Assembly (NCBI RefSeq): GCF_017591435.1
Contig: NC_059276.1
Coordinates: 6,240,276 to 6,304,275 of the forward strand
Direction: 5' to 3'
Source of the DNA: Portunus trituberculatus
Lineage: Eukaryota > Arthropoda > Malacostraca > Decapoda > Portunidae
DNA length: 64,000 nucleotides
Shown piece after piece: positions 16,389 through 27,500 of the stretch. The number at the start of each line of letters is the position of its first letter. Positions within the stretch are counted from its first letter, which is position 1. A model generated the notes under the pieces. That model made no database searches and was not told where the DNA came from. It saw nothing but the letters and a program-made list of their open reading frames with translations. The position numbers and the translations under genes were made by a program.

Positions 16389-16939
16389 AATAAAATTGTC
16401 CAAAAAAAAGGGAAATTAAATAGTAAAGATCATACATAGCTAGAAAAATAATAAATGTATAAAGAAAGGAAGAAATTATCACAGTAACAATAGCAATGGT
16501 AATAATAATAATAATAATAACTAGGTTACATAAGAGTAATGGAGAGGATTATATGCAGCTGTGGGGAAAATATGGATGGAAAAACCCAGAAAAGAGATAA
16601 GACAGATAAGGAAGGTTATATAAGGCAGCATCGATTAAATAAAGACAAAATAACATGGAGAAACATGAAATACGACAGCAGTGTGGATAAAAATAATAAA
16701 ATAACCAGGAAATAATACTAGCACTAATGAGTAAATAAATAAATAAATGAATACTTGATTATAAGAGCAAGAAATATAGCTAAAAAGGCGAAACAAACAC
16801 GTAAGGCCATTCAAAGCCCTCATTAACTCGTACAACAGTTAACGAGTGAGCACAGTAAGACATTTATACTCACACATCCCCCAGCAATGGCATGAACTAA
16901 AGAGCTGTAGGAGAAAAGACCGCTTCTTTCCTTCCCCAT
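13794..16939 (-). CDS. SLC25A17: Peroxisomal membrane carrier PMP34-like (SLC25A17)
   Basis: Minus-strand exons in order: 16939-16874, 16329-16269, 16125-16059, 15843-15698, 15222-15088, 14479-14232, 14133-14066, 13947-13794; all introns GT-AG in phase. The product is 314 aa, close to the usual 307 or so. It has three SLC25 repeats. The first signature is canonical (PLDTVR, exon 2). The second reads PLWVVN and the third YPIQLVQ, and these deviations are characteristic of PMP34 rather than mitochondrial carriers. NPAIQFMVYE and GLEAKLLQTVL are further family landmarks. PMP34 exchanges CoA, FAD, NAD+ and related nucleotides across the peroxisomal membrane. The start is MGKERSGLFSYSSLVHAIAG, and the upstream region agrees with no longer N-terminus. 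Introns contain a LINE reverse-transcriptase remnant (about 15350-15510) and small CT/CA repeats. It is head-to-head with RalGAP alpha, 2.8 kb away. Confidence 0.95.
15350..15515 (+). mobile_element. LINE (non-LTR retrotransposon) C-terminal remnant
   Basis: On the plus strand, inside a PMP34 intron, a frame reads VGRTKKTWRKCIQQDMDLL, then DRREWRRVIA a few residues on. This pattern (G-R-x-K-x-W-x-x-x-x-x-x-D-M, later DR-x-x-W-R) is typical of the tail that follows the reverse transcriptase domain in many arthropod LINEs. The upstream GKRP element is in another frame, so the copy is frameshifted and dead. No reverse transcriptase core or endonuclease is present. It lies antisense to the host gene. 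Confidence 0.6.
15848..16052. repeat. TGTTACTACTG-type trinucleotide tract and (CT)n
   Basis: A degenerate GTTGCTACTGTTACTACT tract (about 15855-15955) and a (CT)n run (16020-16052) within the intron between PMP34 exons 3 and 4. Both are simple repeats with no coding role. Confidence 0.85.
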
Positions 16940-17384
16940 AATGCCTTCTGCCCCTCTCGCTGTGTTGTAATAAGGCTATATACTCCTCCTGTACCTCTTC
17001 TCTCTTCCTTCGTTGTATTTCACACGTCAACACAGCAGCCGACACGGTAAGCCTTTGATAGCTGCGGCAGGAAATAATTTGTTGATTTTAATTTAGTTTA
17101 TTTTCTCCCTTGTCTCAAGGTTATTTTCAGGTTTTTAGTGCAGATTTACACCCACCTCACTCCAGCTGACGAGTGTGCTTAGTCACGTGTAGTTACAACG
17201 TGTATTTCATTGTTAATTTAGTGTTTTTTCTATCCCCCTTCCGGCTGTGTTTGGGTGAAGGTGGCGATGGTGGTGGTCTGCAGCAGGGCTGCCAACTGTT
17301 CTTTGATTTCTTTCATAACAAAAATAATACTTTACTATCTTATCTTCAGAGCTAGGTGTGACTATAATTTTTCAAATGCTTCTT

Positions 17385-17970
17385 TGACTTTGCGACTTTG
17401 CCGTCGGATTTGGTGTGATTGAGACTCCATTTTTTTACCCTGCCAGTGCGACTTTGCGATTTTTTTACCCAACCCCTCCCCTTAGTGCGACTTTGCGGGT
17501 TTTACACCCTCAGTGCGACTTTGCCACTTTCAACCGCTTGATGCGACTTTGCCACTTTCAACCGCTTGATGCGACTTTGCCATTTTCAACCGCTTGATGC
17601 GACTTTGCGATTTTTTTTTTTTACAACTTTGGTGCGACTTTACAATTTTTTACCACCTTAGTGCGACACCAACTTTTTTTTTTTTACCTCGGCCATTATT
17701 GCGACTTTGGAACTGCGACTTTTCTTTCCCGGTGCGACTCCACTAAATTACAAAGTAAACTTAAGCATGATAACAGAAACATGCTTTTACAAGGTAAAAA
17801 ACTTTTTTTTTATGCAGCCTATAAGGAACTATAATATTTATAGGTCATCCTTTTCTTTCTCCTCCTCCTTTCTCCTCCGCCTCCATCAACTCTAGCCGCG
17901 GCATTTTCTTTAAGAAAACTCCTCTTTGTTCCTATTCAAACTCGCGGCTAGAGGTGCGACTTTGCTTAGT
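17385..17970 (+). repeat. Degenerate array built on TGCGACTTTGC
   Basis: About 13 occurrences of a TGCGACTTT-type core lie within 590 bp, most of them between 17391 and 17735, at irregular spacings of about 15-55 bp, with an outlier at 17953. A homogeneous sub-block (17512-17610) repeats TGCGACTTTGCCACTTTCAA plus CCGCTTGA every 28 bp, three times. Other spacers are T-runs followed by ACCC or ACAACTTTGG. The array begins about 450 bp upstream of the PMP34 ATG. Confidence 0.85.
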
Positions 17971-18447
17971 CCGAAATTTTCGACTCTGACTTCCAGCCCT
18001 GTTTATATTTCATACCCTTCCTGTAATTTTTTTGTTGATTATTGATTATCATTTTTAAGATGGTGACGGTGATTTTATTTTATTTTATTTATTAATTTTA
18101 TTTATTTATTTATTTTATTTATTTATTTATTTTTTTTTTTTGCAAAGTTGCGAAAGTTAATCCTGCTGTGAATAAAACTTAATAACAATAATGTCACATG
18201 AGCCTCACAAATTTTTCATTCACTTACTTTCCATTTCTCACGAACCCAAAAATCAGCCATTTTTATTTATTGTCATCAACAATCACATTTAATGTTCAAT
18301 AATGCAGTATTTAGTTATGCGATACTCACACTGACAGCATCGCAGAAAGTAGAGACAAGTAAGTGCAGTAACATTTCATACAGAGAGATTGCATGCTTGG
18401 ATACAGCTGATAAATAGACATGGATCAGTCACTTGTAGGCCTTGCAG

Positions 18448-18448
<1 letters not shown>

Positions 18449-18506
<58 letters not shown>

Positions 18507-18513
18507 GTTATTA
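18449..18513. repeat. (ATT)n microsatellite
   Basis: Roughly 60 bp of ATT repeat with a degenerate tail to 18540, in the PMP34/RalGAP alpha intergenic region. Confidence 0.95.
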
Positions 18514-18686
18514 TTATCATTATTGATATTATTGTTATTTATTCATTCTAGTACCTAGTTCTTTCATTTCATCCTCCCCCACTCTGCTGTCAAATCCTCT
18601 TCTTTGCTCGCTCTATCCTCCTCCTCCTCCTCCTCCCACGCCTCTTTGCTCTCCCACGCTCATCCTAACTCCCACGCTCACCTCAT

Positions 18687-18723
<37 letters not shown>

Positions 18724-19740
18724 CATTCTTAGTTTCATCTCTCTAGCTTGTATTATTTGCTCTACAAAACTAATCTTCCCCAAAATGTACGTTATGCTGA
18801 GTTTCATGGCAATTCACTACCACCTCTCAGTCTACCCGCATCTTTTTCATCAAGTATTTGTTTGATTTATCTATCTATTTATGTATTTTTGGGGGGTTTG
18901 TTTTCTCTCTGTGTATCGTTTCTTCTCTTCAGGGGCGTGTCGTTCATTATCTCTTCAATTATTCATTTCTAAGCTCTCTACTGCGCAGTGAGGTGTTAAA
19001 AATGTTGCTAACGTATCATTTTTCCTTCCTCTCTCATGCAATTGTTGTTGATATTGTTTCTTTATCTGTGTTGTGTCTGTTTAGGTGTTGCAAGCAATGG
19101 TTTTTCTCGACAATGCTTTAGTTTCATATATTTTAATCTTGTTTCTTCTCAGCTTTCTACTATTGAGTGTCTGTGCAGAGAGGGAAGTTTGCGGGTTTGT
19201 CTCTGCATGATAAGCTATGTTACAAGATGTCTTTTAGTTATTAATGCCTCATACGCATATATTCAATAATGGTCCCTTTAACTATATTTTGTAGCCCCGT
19301 TCAAAGTATTTATCCATATCAAGAGAGCATTCGACTAGTACAGTTTTCTATTGAACTTTCATCTAACCAAAGCTCTAATAAACACATAACAATACAGTAT
19401 AAGTCATACATAAATCTCGTATTCTTTTCAGTCATTACCGGAGAAAAATAACCTTATCCTAGAACTGCCAAACTAAACAATTTGTGCTAAAAAATCAATC
19501 TTCCTCGTATAATACTAAAGAAATACAGATAAAGGGCATAGTATCAAATTAATTGCATTATATTCATTTAGTTAGAGGAATAAAACAAGACGAGTGGAAT
19601 AAATGAAGTACAGCGAAGCAGAGGCGTGTACGAATGCGCTCAGTGCGGGAGAGGGAGGCTTTTGTTGTGATTCCTGCCTTATTTTGGGTCATTTCTTTCT
19701 GGCGTGCTCCCTGCGGCCCGCATCACACACAACACCTACT

Positions 19741-19788
19741 ATGAACTGTGAAACATGTTTAAGAAGAACGCCACTTCGTCAGACGTGA
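19741..19788 (+). promoter_or_regulatory. Upstream ORF overlapping the RalGAP alpha start codon
   Basis: An ATG at 19741, 14 nt before the main ATG at 19755, opens a 15-codon frame ending at TGA 19786-19788, inside the first coding exon and out of frame with the main protein. The same frame is open from about 19603. If the mRNA includes this stretch, ribosomes starting here would bypass the main start, which would lower expression. Confidence 0.5.
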
Positions 19789-22700
19789 AGAAGAGCCTCA
19801 GTAAATGCCTGGACAGCAAGCGAGATACGCCCACCAGACTCAGGCATCTGCGAACCGTTTTGGGTGAGAAGTCTGCTGTTTCTCTCCTCCCCGCCCCTTT
19901 CCTCCCTTATTTACCGGTGATGTGAGCTGTCTATTAGTACACACACCCTACTATCTCTTTCTCCTTGGTTTTGTGTGTGTGGGTGACATATGAGGTGTAT
20001 TTATTTCCGTGGGGTACACCTGTCAACTTTCCATAGCGGGTGTTGCTGTGGTGCCCCTCCTCGTTCGTTGCCCGGTGCTGTGGTGCTTACTCTGGTTGGT
20101 GCTAATGGTGCTCTTGTGGTAGATTAGTACGGTGTTTCGTGGTGCTTTGGGCGATTTTATAGTGGTGTAGTAGTTACTAATTAGTTTTTGGTGGGTAGAT
20201 AATTAGTGTTTGATAGTTATGTGCAGTGTTTGGTGTTATCATTAAAGGGTTTCCCAGGAGTGTACTGGCTGATTGCAGCACACTAACTTCTGTCCTTTTG
20301 ATAAAATATAAAGGTTTTCTCAGATAACAATAATCTTATGGAGAAACTCGTATATTTTTCATCACTATTACTACTCTGACAAGTCATAAACATATTATTT
20401 CAACTAGAAAAGGAAGAAAAAAGTGTCATGATATTCTAAGAGAGCAAAATTTCACCTATATAATGTTCTGTGAAATTCTGGGTGAGATTGGGTGGCCTAG
20501 GTGACACATAGGTGATAGGTGGTGCCATGCCGAGTGTGTGAGAGCCACTGTTATACTCAGAGTGCCTCGTGTGTGTCAGGGGATGTAATGATCAGGTGGC
20601 TAAGCTCATTACCGTAATCTCAAATCCCAAAACAATTCATTCCTGCTCTTTTGCTCTCATGTTAGCCTCTGGAATGATTTTCAAGGACTGGTGTGCCTCT
20701 GTCATTGCTAACACTTGCATCTCTCAGGCCTTACTTTCATGCACAGTTCATAGTGATGGGAGTGCCAGCCAGATGACCAGACAGTAGCTGGTCCTGGCTT
20801 TGGCACTGTGCTGTGGCTGAGGCTCACACATCTACTGCCATCTGTCCTGTTGGTGTAGGAGTTTCAAGATATTTATCCTTTATTTTATTTTATTTTATTT
20901 TTTTTTATTTTTTTTCTTTTCTTTTTATTTATTTTAATTTTGTATTTATTTATGTTATTATTTTTTTTTGGCTAACTCAGACCTGCATGGGAACTGGCAA
21001 CTGAGTGGGCCATTTTGTTTAACTTTTTGTGTTCCCTCTGGCCAGTTTATCCCTCTTACATAGAAAAGAAAAAAAGAAAAGAGGTGTGACTTTAGAGAAT
21101 ACTTGTGTGTTGGCATCACTTGTAAGCTGCGGGTGTTACCAAGTGTGGGATATGACATGAGAAGAATCAGTACCTGAGATCATCTTTAAATGCAAGAAAT
21201 AGAAGACAGATAAGCTACTCAACATAAGATAAGAACAGTGAATTTATAATGTTGAGAAATTGATTGACTCTCTTCCCTGCAGATAACACTGATGTGGTGG
21301 AGCTCAAATCCTTCCTTGATGTCAACTTCAGCCCAGTGTTTCACATCTTCTATGAGGCTTTCATCACCTTTGAGGGCAACCTTAAACAGAAAGGTAAGAC
21401 TTCTCTGTCCCACACTGAAAGGTGATACAACTTTTAGTTTCTGTGTTCACCAACTTTAAGTGGTTAGCTACTTCCAAATTATACTTTCAAACTTCATGCC
21501 ATCTGTAAATTTCTCCAAGGGAACTAATACATGGTAGCCTCCTTAGAGGGCCTCAGACGAAGCCAGGGTCTGAAAAGTGTGATTCTTGTGCCACTACAAA
21601 ATATACCTGTGGATCATTAGATTCAGATCTTATGTATAACTTTGATAGTGAATGAGGGAGAGGGAGAGAGAAGCCCCATTAATACTGCTGCTTGTCTTGG
21701 CCAGGAACCTTTGCTGTACAGAAGAGCCACAAGGAGGACTTGGAGTGTTCCCTATTTGTGCTTGACCGCCTCCTGTGCCTGCTACCGGAGAGGTTTGAGA
21801 AGAGATGGCAGTGCAACGCCCTCACTCACATATTCAAAAAGATCCTCCATCCGGGGAACATCGTACGTCTCCGCAGGGATGCTATGCGGTGAGTGTCTCC
21901 CTCGTAGGTGACTCAGTAAGCTGCTCATGGACCTGTTGGCAATTCTTTTCTTGTCTGTTGTCTCTGTGGGCCTTATAGTATTTCAGTTTTGGTATATTTG
22001 TTTAATTATTTGTTTTCTGACTCCTTTGTCCAATCATTCATGCATCTGGTACTCATTATTCAAACTGCTTGCCTCACTCATTCATCCAACCATCCATCTA
22101 TGCTTTCTCCCACCTACACACTGACTTATTTTCTTATTCACTTAGCTACTAACCCGTTTACTTTACTATTCATTCATTCATTTATTCACTTACTCACTCA
22201 CTCATTCATTCATTCATTCATTCATTCATTCATTCACTCACTCACTCACTCACTCACTCACTCACTCACTCACTCACTCACTCACTCAGCCAGCCAATAC
22301 TTAACATACCTTCCCTTTTCAGACTGTTCATCATCTGGTACATGATCGTGGGGGACAACAGGACACCAGAGATGGACCGCATGTTTGCCTCACTGGTCCC
22401 TGGCTTCCCAACACCCCCGCCAGCCTCTGTGTCCCCTGACCTGGGCTGTGGGGGCATTACCTGTCTAGAGCCCTCACCTGTCATCCCCCCATCAAGCACT
22501 GAAAAGACCCCACCAGATGACCTCTCCTCCTATTTTCTCAGGACACTTCTAGACTATATGGTCACACAGGTTAGTTTGATTATTTGTTTGTCATGTATTT
22601 ATTTTAGGTAATTTTCTGTTCATTTGATTAATTGAAATGTCTGTCTCATTATTTCTGTAGTTGTATTTTGTATCATTTTTTATTTATTTGTAATTCATGT

Positions 22701-24540
22701 ACTTTTATCTGTGATTTTTAAGTATATATTGTCTACTTATCTACATATCTCCTTTCATCTATGCTTTATCTTACTTTAATTTACTTCATGCACACAGCTT
22801 TTACTATTTATCTGTATATCTATTCATGTATGTATTGTATTTTATCTACTCCAATTTTAAACTACTGTTTACCTGTATATCTTAACTCTATTTAATCTAC
22901 ATCATTCATAAGTCTCTCACTGTTTGTCTGTATATCTTGAATCATGAATACTTTTTCCATTAAACTACCTCATCCAAGGCCTTCCCAGTCATTGGTGTTC
23001 ACTGTATTAAAGTTTGTCTGTTCTGTTGGTGTACAGGTGATTCATTCATAAACCTTTCTCTATTTGTCTTCATATCTTTAGTCATGCATACTTTTTCTGT
23101 TAATCTACTTCATCCAAGCACATCTCAGTCACCCTTGTTCAGTTTAAAAGTTTGGATGTTCTGTTGGTCCTCATGTTATTCATTCATAAATTTCTCACTG
23201 TTTGTCTTTATATATTTACTCATGCATACTTTTCCTACTAAACTGCCTTATCCAAGCTCTTCCCAGTCAATGGTGTTCATTGTTTAAAAGTGTGTGTTTT
23301 GTTGGTGCTCAGGTGCGTCGGGTGGAGTGGCAAGAGCGGACCCAGCAGCCCCGAGCCTTCTCCTACCTCTTCACAATGTTCAGGATGTGGTATATGCCTC
23401 ACATCTTCCCAAACTTCAATGCAGCAAACACTCTCTACAAGCCAAACCTGGGTGGGTGAGACAAAGAGACAGCTTGAAAGACTTTAAAATTTCATAACTT
23501 TGCTAGCTATAGATTTTTAAGCCATTTAGGTGTGCTGTTTTGATCATTCAGAAATAGATTGTGTTGTGTATAGATTTCTTTCCAAAGGTTATATTTTTCA
23601 GGAAGTCAAAACATGGATATCTCAAAAGTTTGGTGCATTTTTTCCTTCTATTAAGTTAGTCCGTCCTGGGTTTTGATTCTGGTTAATTTGGATCATGTCT
23701 CAGAACTTGATATGCTTTTCTGTTTAGATTAGGTAGCATTTGCCATTTCACTGTGATATGAAGCAGTTAAGCACCAGAAGTAGTGCATGAAATCTACAGG
23801 AAAGAAGGAAATGAGAAAAAGGATAGATTTTGCAATTTCTACCTATTGTGAAGATTAGAGGTGGCTATAAAATAAATAAAGATGTGTCATAGTGATTAGT
23901 AACCAAGGAAAGATATACCAGATATCAGTCAAAAGGTTTAGTTAGGTTCAGTTTGATGTACCAGGTAGTCAGAAGGTTTAGTTTGATTCAGTTTGATGTA
24001 CCAGAAGTCAAAACGTTTAGTTAGGCTAAGTTTGATTTGGTATGCTTAAGTTTCAGTTTCATGTGCCAGGTAGTCAAAAGGTTAGTTAGGTTCAGTTTGA
24101 TGTACCAGATAGTCTAAAATCAAGTTAGGCTCATTTTGATTTGGTTTGGTTCCGGGCAGTTTGCACCACAATGTGAATATCCCTTGGCCTCCAGAATTGC
24201 CTGAGCTTCGCAGTAGTCCTGGCGTGAGTCCTTATGGTACATGTCAGGTGGCAGTGGTGGAGTGGGTGTGCAAGTTTGTAGTGGCCACGTCCCAGCGCAG
24301 CGGCCAGTCTGTCTCATCAGCAGGGTGAGTGCTGGTCCCTGTCACTCTTGGAATGGCCTAAGGGGATGAATCTACTATTTGACATTCTGTATTTTATTAT
24401 TTTTTCACTGTTTGTAGAAAATTGCTGTATTTGTATTAATGTTAGGAAGAATGGTGTGTGTGTTTATATGTGGGTGTGTTTTGCAAGTCACATAGTTATG
24501 GTATTTATTATTAGTATGAAAATCTTCCCTCTTGTAGTCA

Positions 24541-24587
<47 letters not shown>

Positions 24588-27500
24588 GGAATATTGAGTG
24601 AGACCCCAAATCAATAATCTCATTAAATTAGTGCATTTATTGTTCTTGTTAATATAAGTTTATTTTCTTGATCTATGTGTCCCTTTCCACCAGGGTCTGA
24701 CAAAGCTTGAGTGTGAATGATGTGTGTATGTATGTGGTACTATGTCTGGGCCAGCTTGTGTTGGATTGCCTGGTGTACGGATAGATATACAAACATACAG
24801 ACCTTACTAGTTTCTTTACCTGGCACAGTGAGGAGGACGGGAGGCGTTCAGGTCACAGCGATGCACCAGAAGGCAGTACCAGCGACCAGGACTCAATTAC
24901 TTCTGCTTTCTATGTCACGTGAGTTCAAGTTGTTTGATGCCTGTTGAATTGTGAGTCAGGTGAAAGTTTGCTGTCTTTGAATGTCACTTTTTCCTATCTT
25001 TTTTTGTGGAAATCATACATTTTTGAGTAGTAATAATGGTAAAACATAAGAGTATAACAGGTATAAAAATGTACATACACCAATCCCTCAGTGACATGAA
25101 ATAGGGTCAGCAGAAGATGTAGCAATTAGAATATTATGTCACTGTTTTCCTTTCTCTTTTGGTGGGTATGCTTTTTTCAGAGTAGTAATAATGATAAAAG
25201 ATAGGAGCATAGATGTAAAAATGTACATGTGCCTATCCCTCAGTGATGAGATGGGGATCAGGGGAGGACGCAGCGATGGTGAGGGGGATTCTGTTCTCCT
25301 CACGGGACAACATCAATTTCATCCATGAGCTGTTCCGCCAAGCTCTCTGCCTCAGTTTTCGCTACGCCTCTGTCATGAAAACCGTCATCTTCACCTACAA
25401 GGACTGGATACAGATGAATGTGAGTAAAGCTGACCAACACACTAGAGAAGATAAGTTTAGCTGGGACAACCAGGAATAAACAGCTGACAGTGAATGAAGG
25501 TCAAGAATACAAATTGATAACATAGGCTGGAGTGTTGGAATATATCAGAATGTACCTAAACTTGTCTGGAATGAAGGATAACCTGTTGGGAGGGTAAGTT
25601 TTGCTGGGACAACCTGATATAGACAGCTGACAAATGAAGGTCAAGATTTTGTCATGTAGGGGAACCATACTGACTGAAAATATAGGCTAGAGTGTATATA
25701 TCAAAATTTACCTTAGCATGTCTATATTATTTTTCTGTTCCCTTTATTTGTGTTATAGGAAAAAGATCTGTTTCTCTATAATTCACCAAGGCTGGAACAG
25801 GAATGTCTTGGCTTAATTATATTCATCAATTAACTACCTCTCCTGCAGACTCCTGAAATGCCTCCCTTTATGCTGGAGCCTCTGGAGGGTGGGGCAGGAC
25901 CGAGGGATGAGGCAGCGTCCCAGCAGGAGGGTGCCGCCCCACAGAGACGCATGAGGAACGAGTCGTACCTTGGGGCAGTGAACAAGGACATCCACATCAG
26001 GGCAGGATTGCAGGTAACAAGTCACCAGTGTATTCAAGAAAGCTGCATTATAAAGAATAGGAACCTTTTTCTTATTATTTTCTCTCAATTTTTTTTTTTT
26101 TTTTATACTAATACACTAGCATGGATTCATAAGACAAGGCATCACTCAGGAGGGTAACAGTTCGGTGATGTATTCAGGAAAGCTGCTTGACGAGAAGTGT
26201 ATGAAGTTATCTATCTCTTTATTATTCCTATCACTCAATCAGTTTTTCTGTTTTGTCACACTAACATAAGGCATAGCTCAGGAGGGTAACAATTTGGCAG
26301 GGTATTCAAGACACCTACATTTTAAAGACTAGGAAGTTATCTCTTTTATTATTTTCCATATGACTCAATGAATTTTTCTATACTAGCACACTAACATAAG
26401 GCAAAGCTCATGAGGGTAATAGTTCAGTGGTGTATTCAAGAAAGCTTCATTACAAAAAAGAGTTGGAATTGATCCATCTCTTTTATTTTCTTTTAGTCAA
26501 TGAATTTTTCTATACTATAGCTCAGGAGGGTAACAGTTCAGCAGTGTATTTAAGAAAGCTACATCACGGAAAGAATAGGAAGTTATCTCCCTCCTCATAT
26601 TATTTTCCTTATCACTCAATCACTTTTTCTATACTATTACACTAACATGAGGCATCACTCAGGAGCATTCAAGAAAGCTACCTCACAGAAAGAGTAGGAA
26701 GTTATCTCCCTCTCTTATCAGTCTGTCAGTTTTTCTATGGGCTCTCTCTCTTATCAGTCTGTCAGTTTTTCTATGGATCCACAAGACAACTGACCACCTC
26801 ACTGTTTATCCACCCTAGAATGTCCTGCAAGTGTTTGTGACAAGTGTGGCCAATGTGTTCCTGCTGGAGGTGTCGCCTGACTACCCTCGCCTGCTGGACA
26901 TTCAGGTGGAGGTGTGCAAGAATGTGGTCAACATCTATCGCTATATGGTGATGAACACGCGCATGGAGCAGAAGACTTGGTGAGCTGCTTGGTGCTTTTT
27001 GCTCATGTGAATGTTAAGTTGGCATTCCCATTAGTACTTCAAGCTTCAAAAAGACATTAAGTCATAACAGAATGAGAAGGAGAAGTGTTGATATTTTTGT
27101 GTGTTTGCAGGGAACAACTTCTGGTGGTCCTACTGCATATCACCTCCCAGACATTGTGCAGCCACCACACCTCACACAAGGAGGACTCTCTTGGGAGCCG
27201 GTTTGCACCAGCACTCTTCCAGGTCTGTGTGCTGGGATGGGATGTCATGCATGTTGGCTTTTGTATAGGGGAATATTGAAGGACAGCTGGGGATGACCAA
27301 GAGATGGGCTTTTATTTAGGTATCTATGGTGTCTTGTCAAAGTCTGTATCTTCAGTATGTTTCAATATATTATCTCAGTCACATTCAACAGGGTGTAGCA
27401 GAAGATGTATGTGTTTTCATGTATCAAGTAATAGTATAACATGTATTCTGTATCATTGATTAGGAAAACACCATGATAATCCAACTAATCATCTTTGGGG

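Larger units (their letters stand above)
16940..19754. promoter_or_regulatory. Divergent intergenic region between PMP34 and RalGAP alpha
   Basis: These 2.8 kb separate two head-to-head genes and should hold both promoters. No TATA box or CpG island stands out. The contents seen are a TGCGACTTTGC-containing array (17385-17970), A/T-rich tracts at 18075-18145, an (ATT)n at 18449-18513, a (TCC)n near 18616-18640 and a (CT)n at 18690-18721. The sequence from about 19600 to 19754 is probably 5' UTR of RalGAP alpha. Open frames between 18748 and 19451 show no family resemblance and I do not call them genes. Confidence 0.5.

Noticed and set aside
17385..17740. A CRISPR-like array of short repeats
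   Set aside because: The core is only about 11 bp, the spacing is irregular, and spacers are T-runs or themselves repeated.
24160..24194. An earlier acceptor for RalGAP alpha exon 6 (after 24159) with the donor at 23456
   Set aside because: It also keeps the frame, but the junction 23451/24195 gives NLELPELR, which fits the family much better. The longer form remains a possible alternative.
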